DNA from: Ephydatia muelleri
Lineage: Eukaryota > Porifera > Demospongiae > Spongillida > Spongillidae
NCBI GenBank assembly: GCA_013339895.1
Contig: JABACO010000002.1
Location: 17,139,724-17,203,723 of the forward strand
Direction: 5' to 3'
Length of the DNA: 64,000 nucleotides
A program made the translations under genes and the position numbers. The notes beneath the pieces were generated by a model. The model worked only from the letters and a program-made list of their open reading frames with translations, was not told the origin of the DNA and did not search any database. Below, piece after piece: positions 48,201 through 61,131 of the stretch (within the stretch, counting starts at the first letter, position 1; the number at the start of each line of letters is the position of its first letter).

Positions 48201-51200
48201 TGCTTGCTACAAACTAGATCCGCGTCTGGTGCATTTGTCACATGAATTTTCACAAACCACTCTGATACCGACCAACAGATGGAACAAAACGCAAGAGTTG
48301 GGAACATTGGGAGTGGTTCTAAACTCACCTGTTGTGATCTTTCACAGACAAACGGTCAAGGCTAACACCACTGAAGCATTTATCATCTCTATTGCGAAAA
48401 CGAACAGCTTAGCAGTAAGGCTTTTCAGATTCCAATCATGTGTTAACATATCAGTGATGTCTAACATTGAAAAACATGGCGGCCAAAATGAGGGCCGAAC
48501 CCATACATTATCCTGATTATGGTAGCGCTAAGATATATATTATACACACATTTCATATTTATATTAATACAATGATTAACTATAAGATGACATTGATTTG
48601 CTGAAAGTGCCCTGTATCCTGCAGGCATCTGTGCTCACGTTTGACATCACAAACATTGTAAGCTACATGTGGTACAAAACTAATGTATCTCTTGATTTAT
48701 GTGCATGATATCAATAAAATCATACACTATACCCACATTTGGTGTAGATGTCAGTGGAGTTTAGAAAACTATGATTTGGCGTGAATACACAACTGCCATC
48801 AGTGAAATGTTGCATGTAAATTGAAATATTGAGCTTTGTGTCCCCGCCCCCCCCCCTCCACTAGTGCAATGCATGAATGCATACATAATATTTCAACCAC
48901 ATCATTCTAAGATTGTGAAGGTTATTTTAGGACATATACATGTACATGTATGGTGCTATGATTACACAGGGAACCATACATGTTCATAGTGCTCGAAGTT
49001 TCACCATGGACAATGGATACATGCTAGAAAGTGCGATATCACACAACCCATTCTTACATTTGCAAAACGAGTTGCAGTTGACTTGGAAATGTTGATGATG
49101 GCCTTTAATTAGAACAATGATGCAGCGTTTAAGTCACATCATCACGATAGACAACAATAAACAAAGATGCATTAATTTTACAACCTTAAAGAATGTAAAC
49201 AAACCATACACAAAAGGAAACTCAAGCTACTATAAATGTATAAATGTAGCATGCAATGATCATTTCGCCATGGTATGCACATGTATGACATGAAAAAAGT
49301 AATACATGTGCAGGATTCTATACTGGACATGATCAGCATCAGTTAGCTGAGAACATAACTTTATGCATGAATATGTCGTGTTTCTAGCCCCGAAACACGT
49401 AAGGATTTTATATTAGAATGAATTTGAGTGAACGCTCAGATTGCGTGATATAGTGGACTATTCGAATGTTCTAGAACTAGAAAATATGAAGTGCAAATCA
49501 TGTGATTGTAGACATTAGCACATACAAGTGCTCAACTTATGAGCTCATAAGCATACAACACTTACACTACCTGTGTCAGTGTACTTTTCCCAGCGCCTGA
49601 ATTTCCACATAACACAACCTTTCCATAGGAATCAGCAGGAAAGTCATTGCACGTTTTCAGCACCTGCTTGTACACACTGAGGTATCTGTACCCCGCATCC
49701 CTCATGGCTGTACGTCCTTGATTGTTCATTAGGTTGACATCAATACCAGGATGACACAGGAGTGTTCTTACACAGCTGATCTGATCCTTCTCTCCAACCT
49801 TATTAGCTCTACAAGCCAAATGCAGAGCTGTATCACCATACTAGTGGTCGAAGCAATGAATTAACTTTCAGGCTTCTAGTACAGGTATAATTAGAAGCAC
49901 AACTACAACATCAGCAATGAACTTAAACTCACAATACCAAAATTGTAATCTGCTAGTGTGGTCTACCAAAAGTATGACAAAGTAAATGTAGGATTTGGGT
50001 GGTGCAAAAAGCAACAAGACAACGGTATACGTAGACTCTTGTTACTGTGGGGTTTGATAGAATGGCACAAGAAATAAGTCCTACATTTTGCACTTACAGA
50101 CATTCCCTGTCATGAAACCTATTTGCGAAATGAACACGTAAGATGGTTTCTTGTGCCATTCTATCAAATCCAAATGTTACAGGAATGTACAGCATTTCAC
50201 GATTCCCACAATCCTCCCCACCCTTCCACCCCCCCACCCCACCATCTCCTCCCCACCTCCCCCAAATGTCCAATTCAGGACCTGGCTATCAATGAACCAT
50301 GTGAGGGCAACGCAAATGAAGAACATAATTCAAGTTACTCCCCCCCCCTCCCACCAACCCCCCCCCTCTCTCCCCACTACCGTTCTATAGCGTTCGGACC
50401 TGTCAAGTGTAGAAAATATTGTTCAAGAATCTGTTATTCTGGTGATCAAGTACCTATATCCAATCTTAAAATGTATGGTAATATGTAGGGCCAGCTGCCA
50501 ACCAAAAAGGCTAAAAGCTAACACCGTCTAAACAACAACAAACATTAACTCCTACACTTGCTTCCATGTTATTTGGATCTCAATAAACTGAACTGGTTAA
50601 AAATGAACTCCCATGCTCTAAAACACAAAGGTCTTGGTCTCCACATTTCCATTCCCATGTACCCAGACTAACATAAAACGGTGGAGCTCCCACTCTGGGT
50701 ACATGGTGCATTGCAAGTACACAGTGAATAATGACATCACTCACCTTGTTCTGCATGTTGACATCGGCACCCTTATCCAATAACACCTGGACACTCTCCG
50801 TGTGCCCTGCCTCTGAAGCCATCATCAGTGCGGTCCATCCACCCTGTAATGACAAGTGCATATCATCATGGGAGTACTACCAATGTCAAATACACACTAC
50901 CCATCAGAGTGACAGAGAGTACACAAGGACCAGCATCACACACAGTTCAACAACACATTCCACTAACACTAAAAAGGCACCGCTGGAAGGAACATATAAG
51001 TGCTCCCTCAAACCCCATGACGTCATACACTGCTAATATCGACCCATTGCCAAAAAAAGAAAACCCCATCCCTCCATCAGGTTATTGTGCGCCAGGACTA
51101 GGACAGTAGACATATACAAGGACTCCACAGTTCAACCAAAGAACAAACGACGCAGAGTCACAAAGCATTGTCGGTGCACTGTGCCTCATCCCCAGAATGT

Positions 51201-54200
51201 AATATAAAAGTCCTTATTACTGGGACCAGCAAGAGAGGGACTCTAGGCATTCGTGTAGATTGCAATGGAACTCTGTTACCAACATATTCCCCTCACCTAT
51301 ACACCATTCAAAATGTTTTTAATTAACCCCTGGGAGGGTGGAGGGGGTAGGTTAGGGAAACACATTAACATCTCCCATCACAGTCTGGTTTGGTGTCCAA
51401 GGTCACTCACTTTTTATGTAGAACAGGGCATCAAAATAAACTTAAATCAATGATATTCCAGTACACCAGCATGGCAATTGAGGTCCACTTGAACGGGATA
51501 AATAAGATGGAGGATTTTAGCAAGGGTGAGGGTATTTACATTTATCTTTTCAGGTACCATATGTAAAGCTTGTGACCATCATACTTTACTTACATGTGGC
51601 TTCATCTAGAGATGTACTTGATTTAGTCATTAAACAACATGGCCATTCACTACTGGGGACTCTGGGTACATGCTGCATTGCATGTACACAGTGTATAATG
51701 ACACCACTCACCCAGAGGTGCATGTTGACATCTGCACCCTTATCCAATAGCAACTTGACACACTCCATGTGCCCTTTTTTTAAAGCCATTATCAGTGCAG
51801 TCTCTCCCCTCTGTAATGACAAGTGCATATCATCATGGGAGTACCACCAATGTCAAATACACACTACCCATCAGAGTGATAGAGAGTACACAAGGACCAG
51901 CACCACACACAGTTCAACATCACATTCCACTAACACTAAAAAGGCACCACTGGGAGGAACATACAGTGCTCCCTCATACCCCATGATGTCATACATATCC
52001 TCCCACCCATTCCTCTACAACAAACCCCATCCCTCCATCAGGATATTGTACGCCAGGACTAGGACAGTAGACATGTACAAGGACCTCAAAGTTCAACCAC
52101 AGAACAAGGTGCACTGTTCAGAATTTAATACAACTGGGACCTGCAAGAGAGGGGCATTAGACAGGTGTGTAGTTTGCATAATGGAGCTTTGTTACTAACA
52201 GCATGTTCCCCTCACTTTTACACCATTCCTAACTCCTCATTACAATGTTTTTAAATTTATAGTGTGATTCATAACACATATCACTTCATACCATGTGTCA
52301 ACATAAAATGGTGGAGCTCTAATTAAAAGTTGACTCCTTACAGTATGTCCACTAGTATGCAGATGTGGATCCCGGATGTAAGGGAGAATAGGAGAAGACC
52401 TGTCTTAAATATGTGCTTATGAATTTGGGAGGGGCCACTACTGAGTCCCTAGGTGGGAAGAGGGGAGGGGGTGGGGGGAGGGGGGAGGGGGGTGGGGGGG
52501 TGGGGTGAGGGGGGTGGGGGGGAGGGGGGATGGGGAGGGGGGGGGGGGGAGGGGGGGATGGGGGAGGGGGTGGGGGGAGGGGTGGAGGGGGGAGGGGATG
52601 GGGGGGAGGGGGGGGGGAGGGGTGGGGGGGGTAAGGGGGTGGGGGGAGGGGGGAGGGGGGGGGGGAGGGGGAGGGGGGTGGGGGGAGGGGGGAGGGGCAG
52701 GGGGGAGGGGGGAGGGGGGGGGGGGAGGGGGGGCGGGGGGTGGGGAGGGGATGGGGGAGGGGGGGGTGGGGGGAGGGGAGGGGTGAGGGGAGGGGAGGGG
52801 GGGAGGGGAGAGGGTGGGGGTGGGGAGGGGTGGGGGGGAGGGGAGGGAGTGGGGGGTGGGCGGGTGGGGAGGGGAGGAGGTGGGGTGGGAGGGGGTGGGG
52901 GGAGGGGAGGGGTGGGGGGGAGGGGGGGTGGGGAGTGGGGAGGGGGTGGGGGAGGGGTTGGGGGAGGGGCGTTGGGGGAGGGGAGGGGGGTGGGGGTGGG
53001 GAGGGGTGGGGGGAGGGAGGGAGGGTGAGGGGAGAGGGTGGGGGAAGGGAGGAGATGGGGGGAGGGGCGTGGGGGGAGGGGAGGGGGGTGGGGGTTGGGG
53101 AATCGAAACAAGGGTCTCCCATCATGGTCTGGTTGGAGTCCATGATAACTCACTTTTCATTTACAATCAAGGCACCAAAACAATAAATGCATGTGCTTCA
53201 AGTAGTATTGTGGTACACAAACATGACAAATGAGGTCCACTTGAATGGCATAAATAAGATGGAGGCTTTTAGCCATGATGAAGGGTATTTGCATTTATGT
53301 ATCAGTGAACTAATTGGCGTACTACTGTACACAATGTGATAGAGACCTACACAAGGACAAACACCATAAACAGTTCAGCAACACAACAGACTTCACACAG
53401 TGAACCAGGGAATCATGTTCTTGGAAAGGACATGTGCATACTGAAATACCTAAGCTATGTACATGCACCATACCTTGCAAAGTTAGAAAAGGTCTACAGT
53501 TCATTCCTGTGAACACTAGTGTCAAGCAAGCAATATGATAACCCATCACTTGCTTAAAGTACATGAATGCATGCAAGCACTGTTTTACTTCAGCCAGAAA
53601 ATAATGCACTCACATTCCCCAAGTACAAAAACACCAACAAGAGGCAATGTCACCACTAGGAGGAACATACAGTGCTCCCTCATACCCCATGATGTCATAC
53701 ATCAGGGGGGGAGTCTATAGGGTCTAAAGACCCCCCCTCCCTCCCTCGCCCCGACCAGCTATGAACCACGAATAATTAATTAATTGACACGTTACAATAT
53801 GATGCGTTCAAAGAGCACTATGCGATGTCGCAACTGCTGTGTTCCAACTAAAGCAAGGAAAAATGAGGTGGATTTGACTCAGTTTGGGGGTTTGAATCGG
53901 TAAGTACACTCTGCAGCAAGTTTCTTATTATATTAGGCGATTGTATACACAATAACTATTGCTTCATAGATCTAACGCTAGAGGCTCCACAATACCCACA
54001 GAGGGCGCAGACGTGGCTCAGGATAGCTGTTCAAACAAAAAATCACCACTGACCATGGCTGAAAACAATTGTGTCAGTGTGCCGCACACTATGATATCAG
54101 AATCCTGCACAACACAGTCAGTTGTCAAAGTGGGCCAACACTGGGTGAAGCTAGCATGATGACAGGCAGTAATACCGTCACAGTAAGCGCAACACTGCCT

Positions 54201-56067
54201 GCAGCTGTGGTCTATCATACGCAGGCAATCGAATCAGACTCTGTTGCAAACTCCGAGATGCAGGAAGCTGAACAAACATCCTTACTTTCATTCCCTGAAA
54301 ACAGTGCTGGTATTTCAACACAAACAGTGATTGAAACCAGATGTGAAAACAAACAAAATGATGATTTGCACCCTGCTATTTCGTCAGGAGATTTTGGAAG
54401 GTACACTAGTATATGTAACTGTTGCCTTTGCTAATTTTTAGTTTCATGTTAACAAAGGTAAGAAAAGCGGCTGGGGCTTCGCCCAAGACCCCTTGGCTGT
54501 CACACGAGGGGGCACACCCCCTCCCGTACCCACCCCCCACTTGTGACTATAGTTATTAGACCCCTCCCCCTCCCGAAATGCTGGATCCGCCCCTGCAATT
54601 CCATCCCTCCATAAGGATAGTCTACACAGGGACTAGGACTGTTATACACATTTACAAGAACATCACAGTTCAATGACAGAATAAACGATGCAAAGTTGAC
54701 GGTGCACTAATCCCCAGAATGTAATAAAAAAGTCGTTATTACTTAGACCAGCAAGAGAATAACACTATCAGGATATTGTACGCCAGGACTAGGACAGTAG
54801 ACAAATACAAGGACTCCACAGTTCAACCTCAGAACAAACGACTAGCCTTGTCGGTGCACTGTGTCTCATCCCCAGAATGTATGTAGGCATTCATGTAGAT
54901 TGCATAATGGAAGACAAATATTCCTCCCTTTTACACCACTCTTAACTTCTCATTCAAATGTGTTCAATTAAACCCTGGGAGGGGGGCGAGGGGAAGGGGA
55001 AAAGGGGGTAGGGACACTCATTAAAGGCAGGAGCGGTTTGGTGTCCAAGGACACTCCCTTTTCATGTGGAATCAAGGCACCAAAATAGACTTAATCCAGT
55101 ACACCAACATGGCAAATGACGTCCACTTGAATGGCATGAGGCTTCATCTAGATATGAACTTGATTCAGTCATTAAACAACATGGCATGTACATGTATGTA
55201 CACAATAGGGTTCTTGTGCACATGTCTTCATTCACTACTGGGGACTCTGGGTACATGCTGCATTGCATGTTCACAGTGTATAATGACACCACTCACCCTG
55301 TTCAGCATACAGTTGACATCTGCACCCTTATCCAATAGCACCTGGACACACTCCATGTGCCCTGCCTCTGAAGCCTTCATCAGTGCGGTCTCTCTAAACT
55401 GTAATGACAAATGCATATCATCATGGGAGTACAACAAATGTCAAATACACACTACCCATCACTGTAATAGAGAGTACACAAGGACGAGAAGCACACACAG
55501 GGTTCAACAACACATTCCACTAACACTAAAAAGGCACCACTGGGAGGAACAAACAGTGCTTCCACATACCTCATGATGTCATACATCGCTAATATCCTCT
55601 CACCCATTCCCAAAAAACAAACCCCATCCCTCCATCAGGATATTGTACACAGAGACTTGGACAGTAGACATATACAAAGACATCACAGTTCAATCAGAGA
55701 ACAAATGACACACAGTCACAAAGCCTTGTCATCCCCAGAATATAATAAAAAAGTCCTTATTACTGGGACCTGCAAGAGAGGGGCACTAGACATGTGTGTA
55801 GTTTGCATAATGGAACGTTTTTAACAACATATTCCCCTCACGTTTACACCATACCAAACTTCTCACTAGCACGAGGGGGAAGGGTTGGAGAAATGCATTA
55901 AAATTTTCCAAAACATTTCATCAAGGCACCTAAACATAGCCTTAAAATGTACAAATGACACCACTCACATTGTCGTGCATGTTGACCTCTGCACCCTTAT
56001 CCAATAGTACGTTGACACACTCTATGTGCCCTGCATCTGAAGCCTTCATCAGTGCTGTCCCTCCATC
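42239..56067 (-). CDS. second ANK-ROC-COR-Death ROCO gene, one frameshift, 5' end unresolved
   Basis: Paralogue of the gene at 22201-30568. Core exons: 49840-49571 (ankyrin remnant plus P-loop GNSGAGKST), 49102-49058, 45293-43734 (ROC DLAGHH switch, GTHAD, COR), linker exons 43670-43632, 42926-42897, 42689-42624, and the Death-like exon 42501-42239. It has one more linker exon than its paralogue. Upstream ankyrin exons at 50843-50745, 51810-51712, 55398-55297 and 56067-55969 are phase 0 at both ends and probably belong to it. The ROC/COR exon is 1560 nt, one short of the required phase; alignment with the paralogue places a 1-nt deletion near 44873, between the GTHAD and COR parts. This is either an assembly error or inactivation. 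No foldback element is present here. The true 5' end may be the ankyrin remnant at 57557 or lie beyond the window. Confidence 0.75.
45294..49057 (-). other. long intron of the second Death-domain ROCO gene
   Basis: Apart from the THAP-like fragment and a run of about 22 C at 47082-47102, no supported feature was found between exons 49102-49058 and 45293-43734. Confidence 0.6.
48080..48328 (-). pseudogene. possible THAP zinc-finger remnant
   Basis: The minus-strand frame has a W near SEWFVKIHV followed by LVCSKHFTKKDY, which fits the second half of a THAP C2CH finger (W...CSxHF...F/Y). The N-terminal C-x-C part and the proline of the AVPTIF box are not seen. It lies in the 3.8-kb intron between 49058 and 45293. 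Could be a transposon fragment or chance. Confidence 0.3.
50745..50843 (-). CDS. ankyrin exon, 33 residues
   Basis: One ankyrin repeat (GWTALMMASEAGH, VLLDKGADVNMQNK) between a cag acceptor and a gtgagt donor, 99 nt, phase 0 at both ends. It is the nearest ankyrin exon to the P-loop exon at 49840. Confidence 0.75.
51712..51810 (-). CDS. ankyrin exon, 33 residues
   Basis: Encodes GETALIMALKKGHMECV and LLLDKGADVNMHLW. It is 99 nt with cag acceptor and gtgagt donor, phase 0-0. The intron sequence flanking it is duplicated around the other ankyrin exons. Confidence 0.75.
52449..53098. repeat. 650-bp G-rich low-complexity tract (G4-prone on + strand)
   Basis: The plus strand is almost wholly GGGG/GGGGG runs broken by single A or T (GGGGAGGGG, GGTGGGG units), with only a handful of C. 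The matching duplicate at about 56715-56760 holds only some 45 bp of the same kind. It lies in intronic DNA of a minus-strand gene, so the nascent RNA would be C-rich. Confidence 0.9.
53703..54595 (+). mobile_element. hAT-like non-autonomous element, copy A (left end tentative)
   Basis: The right end reads GGATCCGCCCCTG, the reverse complement of CAGGGGCGGATCC, typical of hAT-like termini. The left end is placed at CAGGGGGGGAG. Inside are exon-like pieces: 53802-53899 (starts MRSKSTMRCRNCC, gtaagt donor) and from 53970 (frame continues after a tag acceptor). A 1-nt insertion near 54135 relative to copy B breaks the frame. No transposase core is present. No clear target duplication was found. 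Confidence 0.5.
55297..55398 (-). CDS. ankyrin exon, 34 residues
   Basis: Encodes RETALMKASEAGHMECVQ and LLDKGADVNCMLNR, 102 nt, phase 0-0. One codon longer than the 33-residue type near the end (NCM in place of NM). Confidence 0.7.
55969..56067 (-). CDS. ankyrin exon, 33 residues
   Basis: Encodes GGTALMKASDAGHIECV and LLDKGAEVNMHDN, 99 nt, phase 0-0, with cag acceptor and gtgagt donor. Confidence 0.75.
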
Positions 56068-57556
56068 CTGTAATGACAAGTGCATATCATCATGGGAGTA
56101 TCACCAATGTCAAATACACACTACCCATCAGAGTGATAGAGAGTACACAAGGACAAGCACCACACACAGTTCAACAACACATTCCACTAACACTAAAAAG
56201 GCACCACTGGGAGGAACATACAGTGCTCCCTCATACCCCATGATGTCATACATATCCTCCCACCCATTCCTCTACAACAAAACCCATCCCTCCATCAGGA
56301 TATTGTACACATGGACTAGGACAGTAGACATGTACAAGGACCCCACAGTTCAACCACAGAACAAGGTGCACTGTGCAGAATTTAATATAACTGGACCTGG
56401 TAGAGAGGGGCACTAGACAGGTGTGTAGTTTTGCATAATGGTGCTTTGTTACCAACAACATGTTCCCCTCACTTTTACACCATTCCTAACTCCTCATTAC
56501 AATGTTTTTAAATCTATAGTGTGATTCGTAACACATATCACTTTATACCATGTGTCAACATAAAATGGTGGAGCTCTAATTAAAAGTTGACTTCTTACAG
56601 TATGTCCATAGTATGCAGATGTAGATCCCGGATGTAAGGGAGGGGAGAATGGGAGAAGACAGGTCTTAAGTATGTGCTTATGAATTTGGGAGGTGCCACT
56701 ACTGAGTCCCTAGGTGGGGAGGGAGGGGGAGGGGAAGGGGGTGGGGGGTGGGTGTGGGTTGGGGAATCGAGATAAGGGTCTCCCATCATGGTCTGGTTGG
56801 AGTCCATGAAAACTCACTTTTCATTTACAATCAAGGCACCAAAACAATAAATGCATGTGCTTCAAGTAGTATTGTGGTACACAAGCATGACAAATGAGGT
56901 CCACTTGAATGGCATGAATAAGATGGAGGCTTTTAGCCATGATGAAGGTTATTTGCATTTATGTATCAGTGAACCAATTGGTTTACTACTGTACACAATG
57001 TGATAGAGACCTTACACAAGGACAAACATCACAAACAGTTCAGCAACGCAACAGACTTACACTGTGAACCAGGAATCATGTTCTTGGAAAGGACATGTGC
57101 ATACTGAGATACCTAAGCTATGTACATGCACCATACCTTGCAAAGTTAGAAAAGGTCTACAGTTACATTCCTGTGAACACTAGTATCAAGCAAGCAATAT
57201 GAAAACCCATCACTTGCTTAATATAAATGAATGCATGCAAGCACTGTTTTACTTGCGTGGTAGAAATAATGCACTAACCATTGCCCAAGTACACACACAC
57301 AAACAGAGGCAATATCAAATAGGAAACATACAGTGCGCCCCCCCCCCCCCCCCCCCACCCCCCCCCCCTACCCAACCCCATATTCACTGACACATGTGAC
57401 TCACAACCATAAATAAGTGCAGACTCTTATCTTGTACATTCCTTCAAGGCAAAACAAACTTGCAGCATATCCGAGTTCATTTAAATCATAAGAAAACGCC
57501 TTCAAACGACACACAACTTCTGGATTATTAAATCACGTTCATGACACGCGCCTCAC

Positions 57557-57583
57557 CCAATCGGCAGCATTAATGTCTGCATC
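57557..57583 (-). pseudogene. 3' remnant of a first-type ankyrin exon
   Basis: The minus strand reads DADINAADW directly before a gtgagg donor. This matches the end of the first ankyrin exon of the other Death-domain gene (30061: SADVDAAER, then gtgaga). Upstream of residue D the sequence changes abruptly at about 57584 into the hAT-like element copy, so the rest of the exon is missing. Confidence 0.5.
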
Positions 57584-57585
57584 AC

Positions 57586-58136
57586 ATCACCACTGACCAT
57601 GGCTGAAAACAATTGTGTCAGTGTCCCGCACACTATGATATCAGAATCCTGCACAACACAGTCAGTTGTCAAAGTGGGCACACTGGGCGTAGCTAGCATG
57701 ATGACAGGCAGTAATACCGTCACAGTAAGCGCAACACTGCCTGCAGCTGTGGTCTATCATACGCAGGCAATCGAATCAGACGCTGTTGCATACTACGAGA
57801 TGCAGGAAGCTGAACAAACATCCTTACTTTCGTTCCCTGAAAACAGTGCTGGTATTTCAACACAAACAGTAATTGAAACCAGATGTGAAAACAAACAAAA
57901 TGATGATTTGCACCCTGCTATTTCGTCAGAAGATTTTGGAAGGTACACTAGTACATGTAACTGTTGCCTTTGCTAATTTTTAGTTTCATGTTAACAAAGG
58001 TAAGAAAAGCGGCTGGGGCTTCGCCCAAGACCCCTTGGCTGTCACACGAGGGGGCACACCCCCTCTCGTACCCACCCCCACTTGTGACTATAGTTATTAG
58101 ACCCCTCCCCCTCCCGAAATCCTGGATCCGCCCCTG
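57586..58136 (+). mobile_element. hAT-like element, 5'-truncated copy B
   Basis: Shares sequence with copy A from ATCACCACTGACC to the same GGATCCGCCCCTG end. The internal frame from 57599 (MAENNCVSVPHTM, about 115 residues to a gtacac donor) is open here but frameshifted in copy A. It joins directly to a cut ankyrin exon on the left. Confidence 0.5.
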
Positions 58137-58486
58137 CAATCCCATCCCTCCATAAGGATAGTCTACACAGGGACTAGGACTGTTATACACATTTACAAGA
58201 ACATCACAGTTCAATGACAGAATAAACGATGCAAAGTTGACGGTGCACTAATCCCCAGAATGTAATATAAAAGTCGTTATTACTTAGACCAGCAAGAGAA
58301 TAACACTATCAGGATATTGTACGCTAGGACTAGGACAGTAGACAAATACAAGGACTCCACAGTTCAACCTCAGAACAAACGACTAGCCTTGTCGGTGCAC
58401 TGTGCCTCATCCCCAGAATGTATGTAGGCATTCGTGTAGATTGCATAATGGAAAACAAATATTCCTCCCTTTTACACCACTCTTAA

Positions 58487-61131
58487 TGATAGATCGATTA
58501 CGCGCCTACGTGTAGGCGAAAAACGCAATTTAAGCCTACCTGTAGGCGTTCTTTTGTATAATGCTAAGGTACTTTTTCGTGATATAAAAATTTGCAAATT
58601 GATACTATGCAAAGCTGAAACATTGCTCTTTCTATTAAAAGTTATTTCATTCTCGTTTCTAAACCGAATCGTCGCGTGCATGCTTTCAATGGCGAAGGGC
58701 ATAAAAGTTGGTAGCGAAGTGCGGGTTTTGAGAGGCAAGTTTTCCACTCAAAAAGGAGTCGTGCAAGCGTCGGAAGGAGTAGGACGGGCAAGAAAATGGA
58801 TTGTAAAGCTGAATGGTGGTGTTTTGGAGCGTTTTTCAGCTAGAACGTTGGAGCTGGAACAAAGGCATTTAATTACGCCCCCTTCAACGTCCATCAGGGC
58901 TGTTTCACAAGAGGAAGAAGACTCCTGCAGCTCCAATACTTCCTCCGATGAAAGCAGCACCAGTGACAATGACGAAATGCGCGAAGTAGATGAAGATGGA
59001 GCATCCCGTCGAGCAAGCGACGTTTCAGAAAGGTAAGACTCCCCCTTTTCAATATCCGTTGCGGTTCATTATCAAATACATCTCTTTGTTTATGCCCGCA
59101 TGGTGCGTGATGCAGAAGGACCAACTGGGACAATCGAGACACGGCAGCAGAGTCAAATGGCGATGACGATAGAGTAGTACTCGATGGTGTTGAGTGGCGT
59201 AAAATGGGTGACGTAACTGTTGAACTGAACGGGCCAGCATATCAGCGCAAGGCTGCATTATACCATCCATTACACGAGAGGTCCACGGAGCTGGATTTTT
59301 GGAAAATGATGATGCCTGCAGATCTCATGCGCAACATCATCGAAACCACCAACCTGCATACTGAAATGGCACAGAAACCTCTTGATTATGAGCACCTGCA
59401 GCATTTCTTTGGCATTCTCCTTGCAATGACTCTGGCTTCAGGAGGTGAGCAAAGGGATATGTGGAAAACAGAATCAAATGGGCCATTCCCTGCCCCTGCT
59501 CTTGGGAGGTATATGGCCTGCCATGATTTCGAAAGAATACTTCGGAACTTGAAGCTGTGTGTGTACACCGATGAAGAGTTAGCAGATGATCCGTGGTTGC
59601 CCATTCGAAGTGCAGTGGATTCTTTTAATAGGAATCGCAGAGGGGGCATCTCACCTGGTGTAACATTGTGTGCTGACGAGAGTATGGGAAGTTGGCGAGG
59701 ATTGGCTGCTAAGGTAGATGATGCTGTTGTAGGGCTACCACATGTAACTAAAATTGCCAGGAAACCAGAAGGGGTTGAAACTGAATATCGCACACTGTCC
59801 TGTGGGGAGACCAAGATCATGCTGCAACTTGAGATCCAGGAAGGGAAGGTTCCAATGCAAGGAAAAGAGTATGCAAAGGATTATGGCTCTGGCACATCAT
59901 CACTTTTACGGTTGACCAGATACTGGAGTGGATCTGATCGTACGGTTGTTGCTGACTCAGCATTTGCTTCATTGAAGACAGCAGAAGCACTCCACAAACA
60001 TCGTGGTCTTCGTTTCATTGGCTTAGTGAAGACTGCTCACAAGCGATTTCCGAAAGCATGGCTTCAGAAATATCCTTACACAAATAGGGGTGACCATTGT
60101 GTGCTCCAGGCCAATATTGATGGAAGGCAGTACATGGCTGTGGGATGGAATGACAAGAAACTGAAAATGTTCATTTCTAGTACCAGCAGGACGACTGAAG
60201 CTCTCTGCCCTGCCTACAAGAAGCGCTTTCGTCAATCCACACCAGAAGACAGAACAAGTGCACCATGTGTTGTTTTCTATAAAGAAGTAAAGAGGCCAGC
60301 AGTTGTGGAGGCATATTTTGACAACGCAAATGCTATTGATGTGCATAACCATCTACGCCAGGGGGGCCTTGAGTTGGAGCGTCATTGGAAAACGCAAACG
60401 TGGTGGCATCGCAATTTTGCTACTATCTTCGGCATGTGCGAGTCTGATGCGTATCTTGCCTTCCGGTATTTTCATCCTCTTGCTCCCATTCTTTCCCACA
60501 GAGAGTTTACAGAGCGCCTATCTTTGCAGCTACTTACCTATAAATCGTCGTTCCACGACACTGGGCCTTCCGCACGTCTTCGGAAACACATGCCTGTAGC
60601 GCCCACTGAACAGCCATTGCAGACAGTAGTTGCAAAGATAATGAGCAGCCACACTCTAAAAACTAATATGAGAGAGTGTCCAGTGTTTCAATACAAGCGT
60701 CAGCGACTGGAGCAGGATGAAGAAGGCACCTCACACAATGGCCGTGTACCTAGTGTGCAACGGAAGTGTAGCGTCTGCTGTGAAAGAAAGACAGCATATT
60801 ATTGCGACGAGTGCACGCAGCTACATGAGGAGATCGTTCCTATTTGTAACCCTGGAAGTACAAAGCCTGGATTTACATCGTGCCTGGCTTTTCACATTGA
60901 CCAAGTTGCGATCGCGCTTTGAGCCAGAAAGCAATTTAATTACCTGATTCAAACTATGTGTTTGACATGAATTCTTTGCGTACATTTTACGCTGCTATCA
61001 TACATTTACTCAAAAATGCATTTCAATTCGCTGTAATATTTACAGCAGGGCTGTAGTTATTTTCCAAACGTTGCGATACGCGAACGCCTACGCGTAGGTT
61101 AAGACGCCTACAAGTAGGCGACGAGCTAACA
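58487..61131 (+). mobile_element. piggyBac transposon, apparently complete
   Basis: The 2645-bp element lies between TTAA at 58483-58486 and TTAA at 61132-61135. The ends read TGATAGATCG and, in reverse complement, TGTTAGCTCG (8 of 10 equal). Each end has two near-palindromes: CGCCTACGTGTAGGCG at 58503-58518 and GCCTACCTGTAGGCG at 58534-58548; CGCCTACGCGTAGG at 61085-61098 and CGCCTACAAGTAGGCG at 61105-61120. The duplicate locus at 54942-54945 shows the empty site with a single TTAA in matching flanks. Confidence 0.9.
58680..60922 (+). CDS. piggyBac transposase, 719 residues, two exons
   Basis: Cut-and-paste transposase acting on TTAA sites. Exons 58680-59032 and 59116-60922 join in frame across an 83-nt gtaaga/cag intron. 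Residues 1-60 form a small basic domain with alternating hydrophobics (GSEVRVLRGKF) that may be a KOW/Tudor-like barrel, which is tentative. Residues 80-135 are acidic and serine-rich. The DDE_Tnp_1_7-type catalytic core spans about 170-590. Candidate catalytic aspartates are D305 (CADESMGSWRG), D398 (VVADSAFAS) and D526 (NAIDVHNH). The C-terminus, 660-710, is cysteine-rich (CSVCCERKTAYYCDEC), as in piggyBac proteins. There is no internal stop, so it may be active or recently so. The start could also be the in-frame ATG at 58689. It is the only intact plus-strand gene here and does not belong to the host locus. Confidence 0.9.

Noticed and set aside
52352-53233. Proline-rich or glycine-rich proteins of 140 to 260 residues
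   Set aside because: Low-complexity G/C-run tract translated in several frames; no supported gene.
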